Origin: Oscillospiraceae bacterium
Lineage (GTDB): Bacteria; Bacillota; Clostridia; Oscillospirales; Acutalibacteraceae
Length of the DNA: 35,214 nucleotides
Assembly (NCBI GenBank): GCA_031262985.1
Contig: JAISGQ010000041.1
Coordinates: 1-35,214, forward strand
Reading direction: 5' to 3'
Below the pieces are notes generated by a model. The model was not told the DNA's origin, searched no databases, and saw only the letters and a program-made list of their open reading frames with translations. Both the position numbers and the translations under genes were made by a program. Shown piece by piece: positions 15,358 through 22,797 of this stretch; the first letter of the stretch is position 1; every line of letters starts with the position of its first letter.

Positions 15358-16506
15358 TCAATTGTCGTTGTAGCTTCCCAAGAACACAAACTGCTCCGGT
15401 CCTGCCTCAAATTCGGAGAGGAGGTTGAGTACGCTCTCGGAGTAAACCGACGCACTCAAATCGAAGTAGAACATAAACTCGAAGTCCTTGCCGGCAATGG
15501 GGCGGCTCTCGATTTTAGTGAGGTTGACTCCCAGCGCGGCGAACTTAGATATAACCTCGTATAACGCGCCAGGGCGGTGAGCAGTCGTAAGCATGAGGCT
15601 GATTTTGCCTGCTCCCGGGTATATCTCCATGTGCTTTGATATGCAGATAAATCTCGTGTAGTTATTTTCGCTGCTCTGAATCTCGTCCGATACTACCGAT
15701 AAGCCGTAAAGCTCGGCGCAGTTCTTAGAGGAGATGGCGGCGACATTCTTGCTCTCCGACTCGGCAACCAGCTTTGCGGCTACCGCTGTATTTTCGCACA
15801 CGACAACCTTGATATTCGGAAGAGCGTCAAGGAACTCACTGCACTGCCCTATCGCCTGCTCGTGGGAGAATATCTCCTCTATATCACGAAGCTCAGTACC
15901 CTCCTTTGCCAAAAGGGTATGCCCTATGTGGAGCTTAATACTCCTGACAATGTAGAAGTGGTGCTTCCTCATTAAGTCGTACACCTCGTTGACAGAGCCG
16001 TATGAACTGTTCTCAATAGGGAGTATGCCGTACTTGCACAGCCCCTTTTCTACTGCACGGAAGACCCCTTCAAACTGACCGAAATACATAATATCCCCGT
16101 TCGGAATCAGCTTATCCGCCGCAAGCTGGGAGTACGCGCCCTCTATGCCCTGACAGGCGACTGATGCCTTCGTCGGAAAAATCTTCTCTGTATTCTCGAT
16201 AGCCGACTGGATTTTCTCCTTGAGCTTTGACTGAGCTTTTGTAGCCGTAGTCTGATATGACTTACTCAGGTCGAAAAGCGCGGAGAACAAAATCCGCACA
16301 TATCCCTCTAAGTCCTTATCAACCATCTGAGTTACCTTAGAGAGGACCTCGCGCTCTCTGCTCTTATCGACTACCGCCATCTTGCTCTCCTTCTTGTGCT
16401 TGGCAAGCTCGCGGGAAATCTCCATTCTCTCGGCGAAGAGCTTTGTCATCTCCTCGTTTATTTGATCTATACGCTCTCTTAACTCTGCAATTTTTACATT
16501 CTCCAT
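15358..16506 (-). CDS. pheA: Bifunctional chorismate mutase / prephenate dehydratase (P-protein)
   Basis: 382 aa. An AroQ-type chorismate mutase domain (about 3-88; RERIDQINEEMTKLFAERM) is joined by a linker to a prephenate dehydratase domain (about 113-292; ILPIENSSYGSVNEVYDL, and the TRF motif at 284-286). A C-terminal ACT domain (about 301-375) has GAL at 313-315 and ESRP at 333-336, the Phe-binding motifs. It converts chorismate to prephenate and then phenylpyruvate, and is expected to be feedback-inhibited by Phe. It is the last gene of the aromatic operon and is separated from aroA by a 161 bp mini-element, so its expression may depend on read-through of that element. Confidence 0.95.
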   Translation of the reverse strand: MENVKIAELRERIDQINEEMTKLFAERMEISRELAKHKKESKMAVVDKSREREVLSKVTQMVDKDLEGYVRILFSALFDLSKSYQTTATKAQSKLKEKIQSAIENTEKIFPTKASVACQGIEGAYSQLAADKLIPNGDIMYFGQFEGVFRAVEKGLCKYGILPIENSSYGSVNEVYDLMRKHHFYIVRSIKLHIGHTLLAKEGTELRDIEEIFSHEQAIGQCSEFLDALPNIKVVVCENTAVAAKLVAESESKNVAAISSKNCAELYGLSVVSDEIQSSENNYTRFICISKHMEIYPGAGKISLMLTTAHRPGALYEVISKFAALGVNLTKIESRPIAGKDFEFMFYFDLSASVYSESVLNLLSEFEAGPEQFVFLGSYNDN

Positions 16507-16539
16507 GACTGAGCAATCCCTTCATTAATTAGTTATTTA

Positions 16540-16700
16540 GGTGGTGTTGACACAAGTTAAAATGCTCGGATTTTGAGCAAATTTTTGTCTATACAAGGCA
16601 AATTTTTGAAAGCATAATTGGTTTATGGTAAGAAAATTTAACGAAGTATAGCCAAACATTCGCCAAAATACGGGCGTTGTACACTTGTGTCAACACCACC
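16540..16700. repeat. 161 bp mini-element with perfect 18 bp terminal inverted repeats (family C)
   Basis: GGTGGTGTTGACACAAGT at 16540-16557 is matched by its exact reverse complement at 16683-16700. The interior is AT-rich and has no ORF. A partial relative lies at 112-168. It sits between aroA and pheA, and its aroA-proximal arm encodes the last codons and stop of aroA. It looks like a MITE; no transposase with these ends is in the window. Confidence 0.85.
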
Positions 16701-17952
16701 CAATTATTCTACCACCCAGCGACTTCATATCCTCAAAGAATGTGGGATACGATTTGTCGGCGGCAGTGCTTCCGATTATCGTGACCTTCTCCCTGCATAT
16801 GACTGAGGCGATAGCCGCCGCCATAGCTATGCGGTGGTCGTTGCAGGAATCAACCGTTCCTCCTCGCAGAGGAGTGCCTCTCCCCTCTATCACAAGTCCG
16901 TCCTCGGTCTCTGTGCAGACGCCGCCCAGATTGTTTATCATATTCGACACGGAGGACAGCCTGTCGCTCTCCTTGATTCTCAGCCGCGCGGCGTTGTATA
17001 TGCGCGTCACACCCTCTGCGGCGGCTGCTGCCACCGCAAGCACGGGAACGGCGTCGGGTATTTCCGATGCGTCTATTTCTATTCCTCTGAGTGCTTTCGG
17101 AGATACCGAAGCCTCGTCCTCCCGTATGCTGACCTCCGCTCCGAATCGGGACAGCAGTTCGCATATGCTCCTGTCGCGCTGGAGGGAGCTGCCGCTCAGT
17201 CCTGTCACCGTGACGGGGCGTCCTATCGCCCCTGCCGCAAGCCAGAAGGAGGAGTTCGACCAGTCGCCCTCCGCCGCTATCTCGCAGGGGGAGATGTATT
17301 TCTGCCCGCCCTCGATGAAGTAGCCGCTTTCCGTCCTGACTGCCTCTACGGAGAAAAGGGAGAGCGTTTCTATTGTCATGTCAACATATCCCGCCGAACA
17401 GAGCGGAGAAGTGAGCACTATCTCGCTGTCGCCCGAACAGAGCGGGAGTGCGAACAGCAGTCCGCTTATGTACTGCGAGCTGACATCCCCCCGAAGGCGG
17501 TACACTCCGCTTCTCATGCCGCTCATGACGGTTAGGGGCAGTCTGTCGCCCGAAAAGGACGCTCCGTTTTCCTCCATCGCCGCGCGAAGGTCGGTTATCG
17601 GGCGGTCGGGGAGCCGTCCTCCCCCCCTGAATTCAGCGCGATTACAGCAAACGGCGGCTACGGGGAGCAAAAACCTCAGCGTAGAGCCGCTCTCTCCGCA
17701 ATCGAATATCTCCGTGTGCGGCGACTTTGACGGAGTAATCACCGCCTCGTACTCTCCCTCAACCTCTACCCTCGCTCCCAGAGCCTGACAGCAGGAGAGC
17801 GTTGCTTTTATGTCATTCGAGAGGGAGGAAAATTTCACCCTGCACTCGCTGTCTGACAGTGCCGCGCAGATAAGCAGCCTGTGTACATCCGATTTTGAGG
17901 AAATCGCCCGTACCCGTCCGCTAAGAGGCGCAGGAGTTATAGTTACGTTCAT
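16690..17952 (-). CDS. aroA: 3-phosphoshikimate 1-carboxyvinyltransferase (EPSP synthase)
   Basis: 420 aa, the usual family length. It starts MNVTITPAPLSG with the substrate-binding SKSDVHR (K20, R25), then CGESGSTLRFLLP, the class signature region LPDRPI, the KESDR motif (RIKESDRL) and DHRIAMAAA near the end. It joins shikimate-3-phosphate and PEP to give EPSP. The start overlaps the preceding stop as ATGA, implying coupling to the upstream frame. That frame is a chimeric ORF produced by a tandem duplication, not aroB itself. The last three residues (Gly-Trp-Cys) and the TGA come from the terminal repeat of the adjacent mini-element. The conserved fold seems complete before that point. Confidence 0.95.
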   Translation of the reverse strand: MNVTITPAPLSGRVRAISSKSDVHRLLICAALSDSECRVKFSSLSNDIKATLSCCQALGARVEVEGEYEAVITPSKSPHTEIFDCGESGSTLRFLLPVAAVCCNRAEFRGGGRLPDRPITDLRAAMEENGASFSGDRLPLTVMSGMRSGVYRLRGDVSSQYISGLLFALPLCSGDSEIVLTSPLCSAGYVDMTIETLSLFSVEAVRTESGYFIEGGQKYISPCEIAAEGDWSNSSFWLAAGAIGRPVTVTGLSGSSLQRDRSICELLSRFGAEVSIREDEASVSPKALRGIEIDASEIPDAVPVLAVAAAAAEGVTRIYNAARLRIKESDRLSSVSNMINNLGGVCTETEDGLVIEGRGTPLRGGTVDSCNDHRIAMAAAIASVICREKVTIIGSTAADKSYPTFFEDMKSLGGRIIGWC

Positions 17953-18221
17953 TCGCTTCCCTCCCCCATTCCCTGTTTGAAGAAATCCGCAGTCTCCTCA
18001 CACCGAATCGGTTTTAGGAAGCTGTCGCCAACGGCACGCACCGCGACTACGGAGATACTGCCTCCGATTCGTCCGCTAAGAGGCGCAGGAGTTATAGTTA
18101 CATTCATACGCTTTCCTCCCCCATTCCCTGTTTGAAGAAATCCGCAGTCTCCTCACACCGAATCGGTTTTAGGAAGCTGTCGCCCACGGCACGCACCACG
18201 ACTACGGAGATACTGCCTCCG
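17915..18221. repeat. aroA/aroB: 155 bp tandem duplication across the aroB/aroA junction
   Basis: The segment beginning CGTCCGCTAAGAGGCGCAGG at 17915 recurs at 18070, an offset of 155 bases, and similarity runs to GCCTCCG at 18066 and 18221. Each copy contains the first ~13 codons of aroA and the last ~36 codons of aroB. The copies differ at only a few positions (for example GTTCATTCGCTTC against ATTCATACGCTTT), so the event is fairly recent but not a simple assembly repeat. Confidence 0.9.
17949..18107 (-). CDS. 52-codon chimeric aroA'-'aroB mini-ORF created by duplication
   Basis: It starts at ATG 18107 in an ATGA overlap with the aroB stop. It reads 13 aroA codons (MNVTITPAPLSGR) and then passes in frame into a second copy of the aroB 3' end (SISVVAVRAVGD, then SFLKPIRCEETADFF and KQGMGEGSE). 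It ends in an ATGA overlap with the true aroA start at 17952. The aroB-derived ribosome binding site GGGGGAGG is present before both starts, so translation is likely. The product has no complete domain. Its plausible effect is to preserve translational coupling between aroB and aroA. That the frame is open is seen; the function is inference. Confidence 0.5.
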   Translation of the reverse strand: MNVTITPAPLSGRIGGSISVVAVRAVGDSFLKPIRCEETADFFKQGMGEGSE

Positions 18222-19171
18222 CGCCGTTTTTTGTCCGAAAGCGCGGCGGCGGCAAGCTCCTGCGCCGTAAATTCACACTCTACGGGGAGGTTGTTGTTTC
18301 GGAGGCACGAAATCAGCTCCGACGGCAGAGACTGCTCCGCAATGCCCATCGCGGCACACGCCTTTGCCACTATCGCCATGCCTATCGCGACCGCGTTACC
18401 GTGAGTTATTGTCATATTGCTGCATTTTTCTATGGCGTGTCCCGCCGTATGCCCGAAGTTGAGCAGTTGTCTTATGCCATTATCCCGCTCGTCGTTTTCG
18501 ACAAAATGCGCCTTTATCTCCACACAGCGGCGTATTATCCGCTCGTACATATCGCTGTTCGCGCCGCCTGCTACAAAGGAGAACAGCTCCTTGTCGTAAA
18601 TCATGCCATACTTTATGACCTCCGCCATGCCGTCTGCTATAAATTCGGCGGGTAGCGTAGAGAGCGTGTCGGGGTCGCACAGCACAAGCTCAGGCTGGTA
18701 GAACGCACCCGCCAAGTTCTTCCCTGCAGCGAGGTCTACCGCCGTCTTTCCTCCCACAGAGGAATCAACAGCGGCGAGGAGGGTAGTGGGTATCTGAATA
18801 AACCTTACTCCGCGAAGGTACACCGAGGAGACGAAGCCCGCCAAGTCGCCGACTACGCCGCCGCCGAGAGCTACCACCAAATCGGTTCGGCTGAGCTTTT
18901 GCTCCGCTAAAAATTCGAGAGCTTTGCCGAATGTGGCGAGGGTTTTCGACTGCTCGCCGTTTTGAAAGACAAAGCTGACGGCTGAAAATCCGCTTGCCTC
19001 AAGCGACTGCACTACTCGCTCTTTATACAGCTCGCTTACTATGTCGTCCGTAATGACGGCGCATCTGCACGGCTCTGACACCTCCCGAAGCCGCTCTCCG
19101 ACAGAATCGAGTATCCCCCTGCCGATTAGAACGTCATACGGCTTTGAAACATTTACTCTTACTACATCCAC
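18104..19171 (-). CDS. aroB: 3-dehydroquinate synthase
   Basis: 355 aa, normal length. It shows the NAD-binding ALGGGVVGDLAGFVSSVY, IPTTLLAAVDSSVGGKTAVD and KNLAGAFYQP motifs, then a zinc-ligand region with GMAEVIKYG, LNFGHTAGHAIE and HGNAVAIGM. It cyclises DAHP to 3-dehydroquinate, the second step of the shikimate pathway. It starts 3 bases after the tyrA stop with GAAGGTGG directly upstream. Its stop overlaps the start of the chimeric mini-ORF. Confidence 0.96.
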   Translation of the reverse strand: MDVVRVNVSKPYDVLIGRGILDSVGERLREVSEPCRCAVITDDIVSELYKERVVQSLEASGFSAVSFVFQNGEQSKTLATFGKALEFLAEQKLSRTDLVVALGGGVVGDLAGFVSSVYLRGVRFIQIPTTLLAAVDSSVGGKTAVDLAAGKNLAGAFYQPELVLCDPDTLSTLPAEFIADGMAEVIKYGMIYDKELFSFVAGGANSDMYERIIRRCVEIKAHFVENDERDNGIRQLLNFGHTAGHAIEKCSNMTITHGNAVAIGMAIVAKACAAMGIAEQSLPSELISCLRNNNLPVECEFTAQELAAAALSDKKRRGGSISVVVVRAVGDSFLKPIRCEETADFFKQGMGEESV

Positions 19172-19174
19172 CTT

Positions 19175-20017
19175 CTACAGCACCTTTCCGTCCGCTTTCT
19201 CTTTCTGCTCCCTGCCCTCTCTGAGCATAGCCGTGAGTGCGTCTCCGTCGCCCTCAGCTATGGCATCGCGAAAGGAGGTCAGTTTCCCGATAATGCCATC
19301 CAAATCGGGGAGCAGACACTCGCTGTTAGAGAGGAACAGCTCCGTCCACATATATTCGTTGAGAGTGGCTACTCTCGTCATATCCCTGTAGCTCCCCGCG
19401 GAGTAGCCTTTGTGGCTCAGTGCTTTCGGCGACTGCACGAACGCGCTCGAAACCACATGAGCAAGCTGAGAGGTGTAGGCTATCATCTCGTCATGGTGAC
19501 GGGGAGTGGTTATCACTACCTTGGAAAAGCCTATCTCCGTGCAGAGCTTCTTGAGCTTCTCCATGACATTCAAGTTTATCTCCCCCGGAGGAGTGAGTAT
19601 CATGGAGGCATTTTCAAACAGGCTCTTAACCGACGAATCAAAGCCGGAGTGCTCCAGTCCCGCCATGGGATGCGCCCCAATAAAGGTGAAGCCGCAATCG
19701 TTTGCTACTCTGTCGAGCCGTTTGCATATGGCGGTCTTAATGCCGCCTGTGTCTATGACTATAGCGTTGAGCTTGATAAGCTGACTGTTCTCCTCCACAT
19801 ATTTGATGACCGCCTCGGGGTAAAGCGCGACGATAACCACATCGCACTCGCCGAGGTTCTCCTCGCTCAGTCTGTGGTCTATCGCGCCTGTAAGCTCTGC
19901 TCTGCACATGACCGTCTCGCTTATATCCATCCCGAAAACTGTGTGGGAGGTCTTTGCTTTGAGCGATTTTGCTATTGAGCCGCCTATCAGCCCCAGTCCT
20001 ACTACCGCAATATTCAT
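19175..20017 (-). CDS. tyrA: Prephenate dehydrogenase
   Basis: 280 aa. It has an N-terminal Rossmann fold with GLGLIGGS (7-14), the GAHPMAGLEHSGF active-site block and a helical C-terminal dimerisation region. Oxidative decarboxylation of prephenate by this enzyme yields 4-hydroxyphenylpyruvate for Tyr. No ACT or chorismate mutase domain is attached, so the mutase must come from pheA. ATG 20017 has AAAGGGG 8 bases upstream. It is followed 3 bases later by aroB. Confidence 0.93.
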   Translation of the reverse strand: MNIAVVGLGLIGGSIAKSLKAKTSHTVFGMDISETVMCRAELTGAIDHRLSEENLGECDVVIVALYPEAVIKYVEENSQLIKLNAIVIDTGGIKTAICKRLDRVANDCGFTFIGAHPMAGLEHSGFDSSVKSLFENASMILTPPGEINLNVMEKLKKLCTEIGFSKVVITTPRHHDEMIAYTSQLAHVVSSAFVQSPKALSHKGYSAGSYRDMTRVATLNEYMWTELFLSNSECLLPDLDGIIGKLTSFRDAIAEGDGDALTAMLREGREQKEKADGKVL

Positions 20018-20120
20018 AATGATACCCCTTTTTAAGTTTAAATTGTCGCCTGTAGTGAATAGTTAAGGGCGAAACCGTACCTTAACTGTCACTTGTCAAC
20101 TGTCAACTATCCCCTGTCCC
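20018..20120. other. Intergenic region between DAHP synthase gene and tyrA, small hairpin and short repeats
   Basis: It contains an 8 bp hairpin (AGTTAAGG 20061-20068 / CCTTAACT 20080-20087). A run of short TGTCAACT/TGTCCCCT repeats follows (about 20085-20125). No ORF is seen. It may be an mRNA processing or stability element, or a decayed repeat. Confidence 0.4.
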
Positions 20121-21128
20121 CTACCCTCTGTATCCTATCTCATTCATCCGCCTGACATTCTCCGCCACATCGGAAAACTCCTCGGGAGTTATCGACTGCG
20201 GACCGTCGCACAGCGCGTGCTTCGGGTCGTTGTGTACCTCTATGATAAGTCCGTCCGCGCCGCACGCCGCCGCCGCCATAGACATCGGCTTTACGAGAGC
20301 CGCAATGCCGGAGGCGTGGCTCGGGTCTACTATAACAGGCAGATGTGTCATCGACTTGAGCATAGGTATAGCCGACAGGTCGAGAGTGTTCCTTGTAGCT
20401 GTCTCGAAGGTGCGTATTCCGCGTTCGCACAGTATTACATTCTTGTTTCCGCTTGCCATAATGTATTCGGCACTCATCAACAGCTCCTGTAGAGTATTTG
20501 CAAGTCCGCGCTTGAGGAGTATCGGCTGCTTCGCCTTTCCTATCTCCTTGAGCAGCTCAAAGTTCTGCATATTTCTTGCACCTATCTGAATTATGTCAAC
20601 ATCCTCGAACATATCTATTTTGGATATATCCATAATCTCCGAAACGATGGGAAGCCCTGTCTCCTTCTTCGCAAGGGAGAGCAGTCTGATACCGTCGCCC
20701 GCCAAGCCCTGAAATGCGTAGGGGGAAGTTCTCGGCTTGAACGCGCCGCCGCGCAGGAGCTTTGCTCCCGCCGCCTTCACGCTCCTCGCTATGCTCATTA
20801 ACTGCTCCTCCGACTCAACTGAGCAAGGACCTGCGATTATCGGACACTCGCCGCTGCCGAAAGCCGCCTCCCCTACCTTGATAACCGTGTTTTCGGCGTG
20901 GAACTTCCTGTTCGCGTCCTTGTACGGCTCCTGTATGCGCTTGACCGCCTCGACTATGTCAAGAGCTTCAATAAGGTCGGTGTCTATCCGCGTGGTGTCG
21001 CCTACCAAACCCATGACAGTCTGCATACTGCCTTCCGACATATGGATTTTTATGCCCATGCTCTCTATCCATGAGGTGAGGTGACGAAGCTGCTTCGGGT
21101 CGGGATTCTTTTTGAGTACTACTACCAT
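20121..21128 (-). CDS. aroF: 3-deoxy-7-phosphoheptulonate (DAHP) synthase, type I-beta
   Basis: 335 aa from ATG 21128. An N-terminal ferredoxin-like/ACT-related regulatory domain (about 1-70) precedes a TIM-barrel with GPCSVES, LRGGAFKPRTSPYAFQG, a KRG stretch at ILLKRGL and the metal-binding PVIVDPSHASG. This is the Thermotoga/Bacillus-type enzyme joining PEP and erythrose-4-phosphate, the committed first step. I reject an upstream ATG at 21200 because that frame runs through the terminator hairpin. AAGAGAAC is a weak ribosome binding site. It is the first enzyme gene of the operon, just behind a candidate attenuator. The symbol follows Bacillota usage. Confidence 0.95.
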   Translation of the reverse strand: MVVVLKKNPDPKQLRHLTSWIESMGIKIHMSEGSMQTVMGLVGDTTRIDTDLIEALDIVEAVKRIQEPYKDANRKFHAENTVIKVGEAAFGSGECPIIAGPCSVESEEQLMSIARSVKAAGAKLLRGGAFKPRTSPYAFQGLAGDGIRLLSLAKKETGLPIVSEIMDISKIDMFEDVDIIQIGARNMQNFELLKEIGKAKQPILLKRGLANTLQELLMSAEYIMASGNKNVILCERGIRTFETATRNTLDLSAIPMLKSMTHLPVIVDPSHASGIAALVKPMSMAAAACGADGLIIEVHNDPKHALCDGPQSITPEEFSDVAENVRRMNEIGYRG

Positions 21129-21170
21129 AATGTTCTCTTCTTTCTTCTTTTTACTTTTTGCAGGAGAATA

Positions 21171-21210
21171 AAACAAAACAGGCTTCACAGTGTGTCTCAC
21201 TGTGAAGCCT
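21171..21210 (-). terminator. Candidate attenuator terminator in the DAHP synthase leader
   Basis: On the minus strand, a perfect 13 bp stem (AGGCTTCACAGTG / CACTGTGAAGCCT, 21210-21198 and 21192-21180) with an AGACA loop is followed directly by GTTTTGTTTTATT. It lies between the leader ORF stop (21252) and the DAHP synthase start (21128), in the same direction, so it must be read through for the operon to be expressed. I could not identify a convincing antiterminator by eye. Confidence 0.8.
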
Positions 21211-21251
21211 TCATTTTACACCTGAAATTTACTCACTCAAGGAGATTGTAA

Positions 21252-21368
21252 TCAGCGAACCATGAATCTTTTTACAGCAAAACACAAATCAGACCTGCTA
21301 AAGTAAAAATAAGCAAATCCAAAAATAAAATATGAAGCTGTAAACAAAGATACTGTAATTGCTGTCAT
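21252..21368 (-). CDS. Phe/Tyr-rich leader peptide of the aromatic operon
   Basis: A 38-codon ORF from ATG 21368, with GAGGAG about 9 bases upstream. It encodes 8 Phe and 3 Tyr; the core SYFIFGFAYFYF (12-23) has 5 Phe and 3 Tyr in 12 residues, almost all TTT/TAT. It lies behind a candidate promoter and ahead of an intrinsic terminator and the gene for the first aromatic pathway enzyme. This is the layout of pheA/pheST-type leader attenuation, where ribosome stalling at Phe/Tyr codons would prevent terminator formation. The alternative is a small one-TM membrane protein, since the same stretch is hydrophobic. A longer frame to 21443 starts beyond the likely promoter and is rejected. Confidence 0.65.
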   Translation of the reverse strand: MTAITVSLFTASYFIFGFAYFYFSRSDLCFAVKRFMVR

Positions 21369-21425
21369 TATTCGAGTTCTCCTCGCCAAACTACAGGAGA
21401 TATGCCCGTAGTTTTGATTTGTGTT

Positions 21426-21454
21426 ATTGTACCATATCGGCACATCAAATTAAA
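21426..21454 (-). promoter_or_regulatory. Candidate extended -10 promoter of the aromatic operon
   Basis: On the minus strand TATGGTACAAT (21436-21426) fits an extended -10 (TGn before TACAAT). The -35 position 17 bases further is TTTAAT, a poor match. Transcription would start near 21419, about 50 bases before the leader ATG. Confidence 0.55.
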
Positions 21455-21553
21455 ATAGTAATAATACACAATGTTTCGCCGTAATTTCTGTGCATTATGT
21501 TTAAGTTGTGGTGGAGCAGTAACCCCTACCTCTCTCCTACTCCCCTCCTGCCG

Positions 21554-22789
21554 CTATCGCTTCCTCCTCATGAGAGAGCCTGAGGGGAGGACAATATCGG
21601 ATTTTATGCGAATGGGCATCATCGCGTGAGGAGCAGACATAATGGAGTTGCCCTCGCCGTCCTCCAAGCCTTCCGCGCGTATCAGGCACGGCTTGCCCCT
21701 CGGCGGCAGTACGTCAAGCAGGTCGCCCGCGCTAAACTTATTCCGCTGCGTGGCGTAGATATAGCCGTTTCTGCACTCGGTCACGACTGCCGACACCTCG
21801 TAGTCGCGGACATAGCCGCCGTCGTTAATCTCCTGCCCCGGCTCGTTACCGAAGTAGAAGCCCTCAGAGTACTCCCTGTGGCTTACCTTGGAAAACTCCT
21901 CCTTAATCCAATCCTCCAAAACGTAGTCGGGAGAGGGATTCTTAAAATATCCGTCTATCGCCGCTCTGTAGGCGTTAGTCACCACCGCAACGTAGTAGGA
22001 GGACTTTGCCCTCCCCTCCACCTTAAAGCTGCCGATACCCGCGCCGACAAGCTCGGGTATATGCTCCGCAAGGCACATATCGCGGGAGTTGAGTATGTGT
22101 GTGCCGTCCGTGTCCTCGAAAATCGGGAAGTACTCGCCGGGGCGTTTAGCCTCGCACAGCGCATACTGCCAGCGGCACGGCTGGGCGCATTCTCCCTTGT
22201 TCGCGTCCCTGCCGGTGAGATAGCTCGAGAGCAGACACCGCCCCGAAAAAGAAACGCACATAGAGCCGTGGACAAACGCCTCTAACTCCAGCTCCCGAGG
22301 GGTTTTCGCCCGTATCTCCGCAATGTCGGAGATGTTAAGCTCCCGTGCCAAAACCACACGTGACGCACCCATTTCGTAAAACTCATTGGCTGTGACATAG
22401 TTTGCCACTCCCGCCTGAGTGGAGATATGTATATCTGTATTCGGCGCGTACTGCTTCGCCATGCGAAGTACGCCTATATCTCCCACTATGACCGCGTCCG
22501 CCCCGAAGGCTTCGAGCTTTTCGAGAAATTCGGGGAGCTGCTTTACGTCCTCATTTCTCGGCACTATGTTGCAGGTGACATAGACTGAAACGGCGTTTTT
22601 ATGCGCCGTTTCGATAGCTTTCTCTATGTCCTCGTCTGTGAAGTTGCCCGCTCCCGCTCTCATTCCGAACCGCTTGCCGGAAAGGTAGACGGCATCCGCT
22701 CCGAACAATATCGCGGAGTGAAGCCGCTCCATATCTCCCGCCGGAGAGAGAAGCTCTGCTCCTGACGGGAGTTTGTTTTGATTACTCAT
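21554..22789 (-). CDS. Peptidase U32 family protein (TrhP/RlhA-like tRNA or rRNA hydroxylation enzyme)
   Basis: 411 aa. It starts with AELLSPAGDMERLHSAILFGADAVYLSG, a U32 hallmark, and carries the U32 signature ELEAFVHGSMCVSFSGRC. Two further Cys follow in ANKGECAQPCRW, which together with the signature cysteines would hold an Fe-S cluster. In characterised relatives (family knowledge) U32 proteins carry out prephenate-dependent hydroxylation of uridine in tRNA (TrhP) or cytidine in 23S rRNA (RlhA). That prephenate dependence is suggestive next to an aromatic operon, though the genes are not clearly co-transcribed. The real protease activity of the family name is doubtful. It begins 8 bases after mltG ends. 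Confidence 0.85.
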   Translation of the reverse strand: MSNQNKLPSGAELLSPAGDMERLHSAILFGADAVYLSGKRFGMRAGAGNFTDEDIEKAIETAHKNAVSVYVTCNIVPRNEDVKQLPEFLEKLEAFGADAVIVGDIGVLRMAKQYAPNTDIHISTQAGVANYVTANEFYEMGASRVVLARELNISDIAEIRAKTPRELELEAFVHGSMCVSFSGRCLLSSYLTGRDANKGECAQPCRWQYALCEAKRPGEYFPIFEDTDGTHILNSRDMCLAEHIPELVGAGIGSFKVEGRAKSSYYVAVVTNAYRAAIDGYFKNPSPDYVLEDWIKEEFSKVSHREYSEGFYFGNEPGQEINDGGYVRDYEVSAVVTECRNGYIYATQRNKFSAGDLLDVLPPRGKPCLIRAEGLEDGEGNSIMSAPHAMMPIRIKSDIVLPSGSLMRRKR

Positions 22790-22797
22790 ACTGAGGT

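Noticed and set aside
16507-16700. Attenuator or regulatory RNA between aroA and pheA
   Set aside because: The inverted repeat is fully explained as the ends of a mini-element with a relative at 112-168. A regulatory effect remains possible but is secondary.
21129-21200. Upstream ATG giving a 24-residue N-terminal extension of DAHP synthase
   Set aside because: It runs through the terminator hairpin and T-tract, and family members begin at the VVVLKKN region.
21211-21425. T-box leader controlling the aromatic operon
   Set aside because: No T-box AGGGTGGNACCGCG-like sequence or specifier stem was seen. The coding leader with Phe/Tyr codons explains the layout better.
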